Origin: Dictyobacter arantiisoli
GTDB taxonomy: Bacteria > Chloroflexota > Ktedonobacteria > Ktedonobacterales > Ktedonobacteraceae
Length of the DNA stretch: 50,963 bases
Direction of reading: 5' to 3'
NCBI RefSeq assembly: GCF_008326305.1
Contig: NZ_BIXY01000052.1
Location: forward strand, 1 to 50,963
In this document: positions 50,922-50,963 of the stretch, one piece after another
Layout: each line of letters begins with the position of its first letter
How positions within the stretch are numbered: the stretch's first letter is position 1
Program-made: the position numbers and the translations under genes
Notes under the pieces: generated by a model
Databases searched by the model: none
What the model saw: the letters and a program-made list of their open reading frames with translations, nothing else
Told to the model about the DNA's origin: nothing

Positions 50922-50963
50922 CCAACCTTTCCAGAGGGTTTTCCAGCCTGGCTCTCCGTCTCC

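Overview
The window reads as a chromosomal segment of a soil bacterium with a large, regulator-rich genome and medium GC. A Ktedonobacteria-type Chloroflexota is my best guess. That is inferred from the gene mix (giant NRPS, secreted fungal-type GH54 and GH16 enzymes, FIST, VOC-DinB and cytochrome b561-SUOX fusions), not from a marker gene; no rRNA or tRNA gene was seen.

Region 1 (1-17.55 kb) is the 3' part of one huge NRPS gene whose 5' end lies outside the window. Domain order in view: partial A-T / C-A-T-E / C-T (no A domain) / C-A-T / C-A-T / C-A-T-TE. Binding-pocket residues read by eye predict Ser (epimerised to D-Ser), an unassigned position, Tyr, Pro, Thr, then release by the thioesterase. 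An MbtH-like protein with two unknown small proteins (20.9-21.9 kb, minus strand) and an ABC exporter (19.0-20.8 kb) lie just downstream and may serve it.

Region 2 (17.6-25.7 kb) is accessory. It holds a DUF2277 protein, a short hairpin-rich element with terminal inverted repeats (18.33 kb, with a related 1.5-unit tandem copy at 24.8-25.1 kb), a frameshifted scrap of a proline iminopeptidase, an RHH-like/ClpN protein behind a symmetrical operator-like array, a methyltransferase, a free-standing Lrp/AsnC C-terminal domain and an Mth938-like protein.

Region 3 (25.4-33.1 kb) holds a secreted GH54 arabinofuranosidase with a strong promoter and long leader, a VOC-DinB fusion, a MarR remnant, a rifampicin phosphotransferase and an orphan 398-aa protein with an ADP-ribosyltransferase-like HGT motif.

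Region 4 (33.2-38.5 kb, minus strand) holds a ferredoxin-P450 pair and a GntR/YtrA-ABC ATPase-permease-CPBP protease operon bounded by a palindromic operator and an intrinsic terminator.

Region 5 (38.6-51 kb) holds a GAF-like/FIST sensory pair, a LacI regulator followed by a secreted GH16 beta-glucanase with two near-identical C-terminal carbohydrate-binding repeats, an alpha/beta hydrolase, a His-rich methyltransferase, a cytochrome b561-SUOX fusion, a MerR regulator with an NAD-dependent dehydrogenase sharing one palindromic operator, and an apparently interrupted small PEGA-like gene at the edge.
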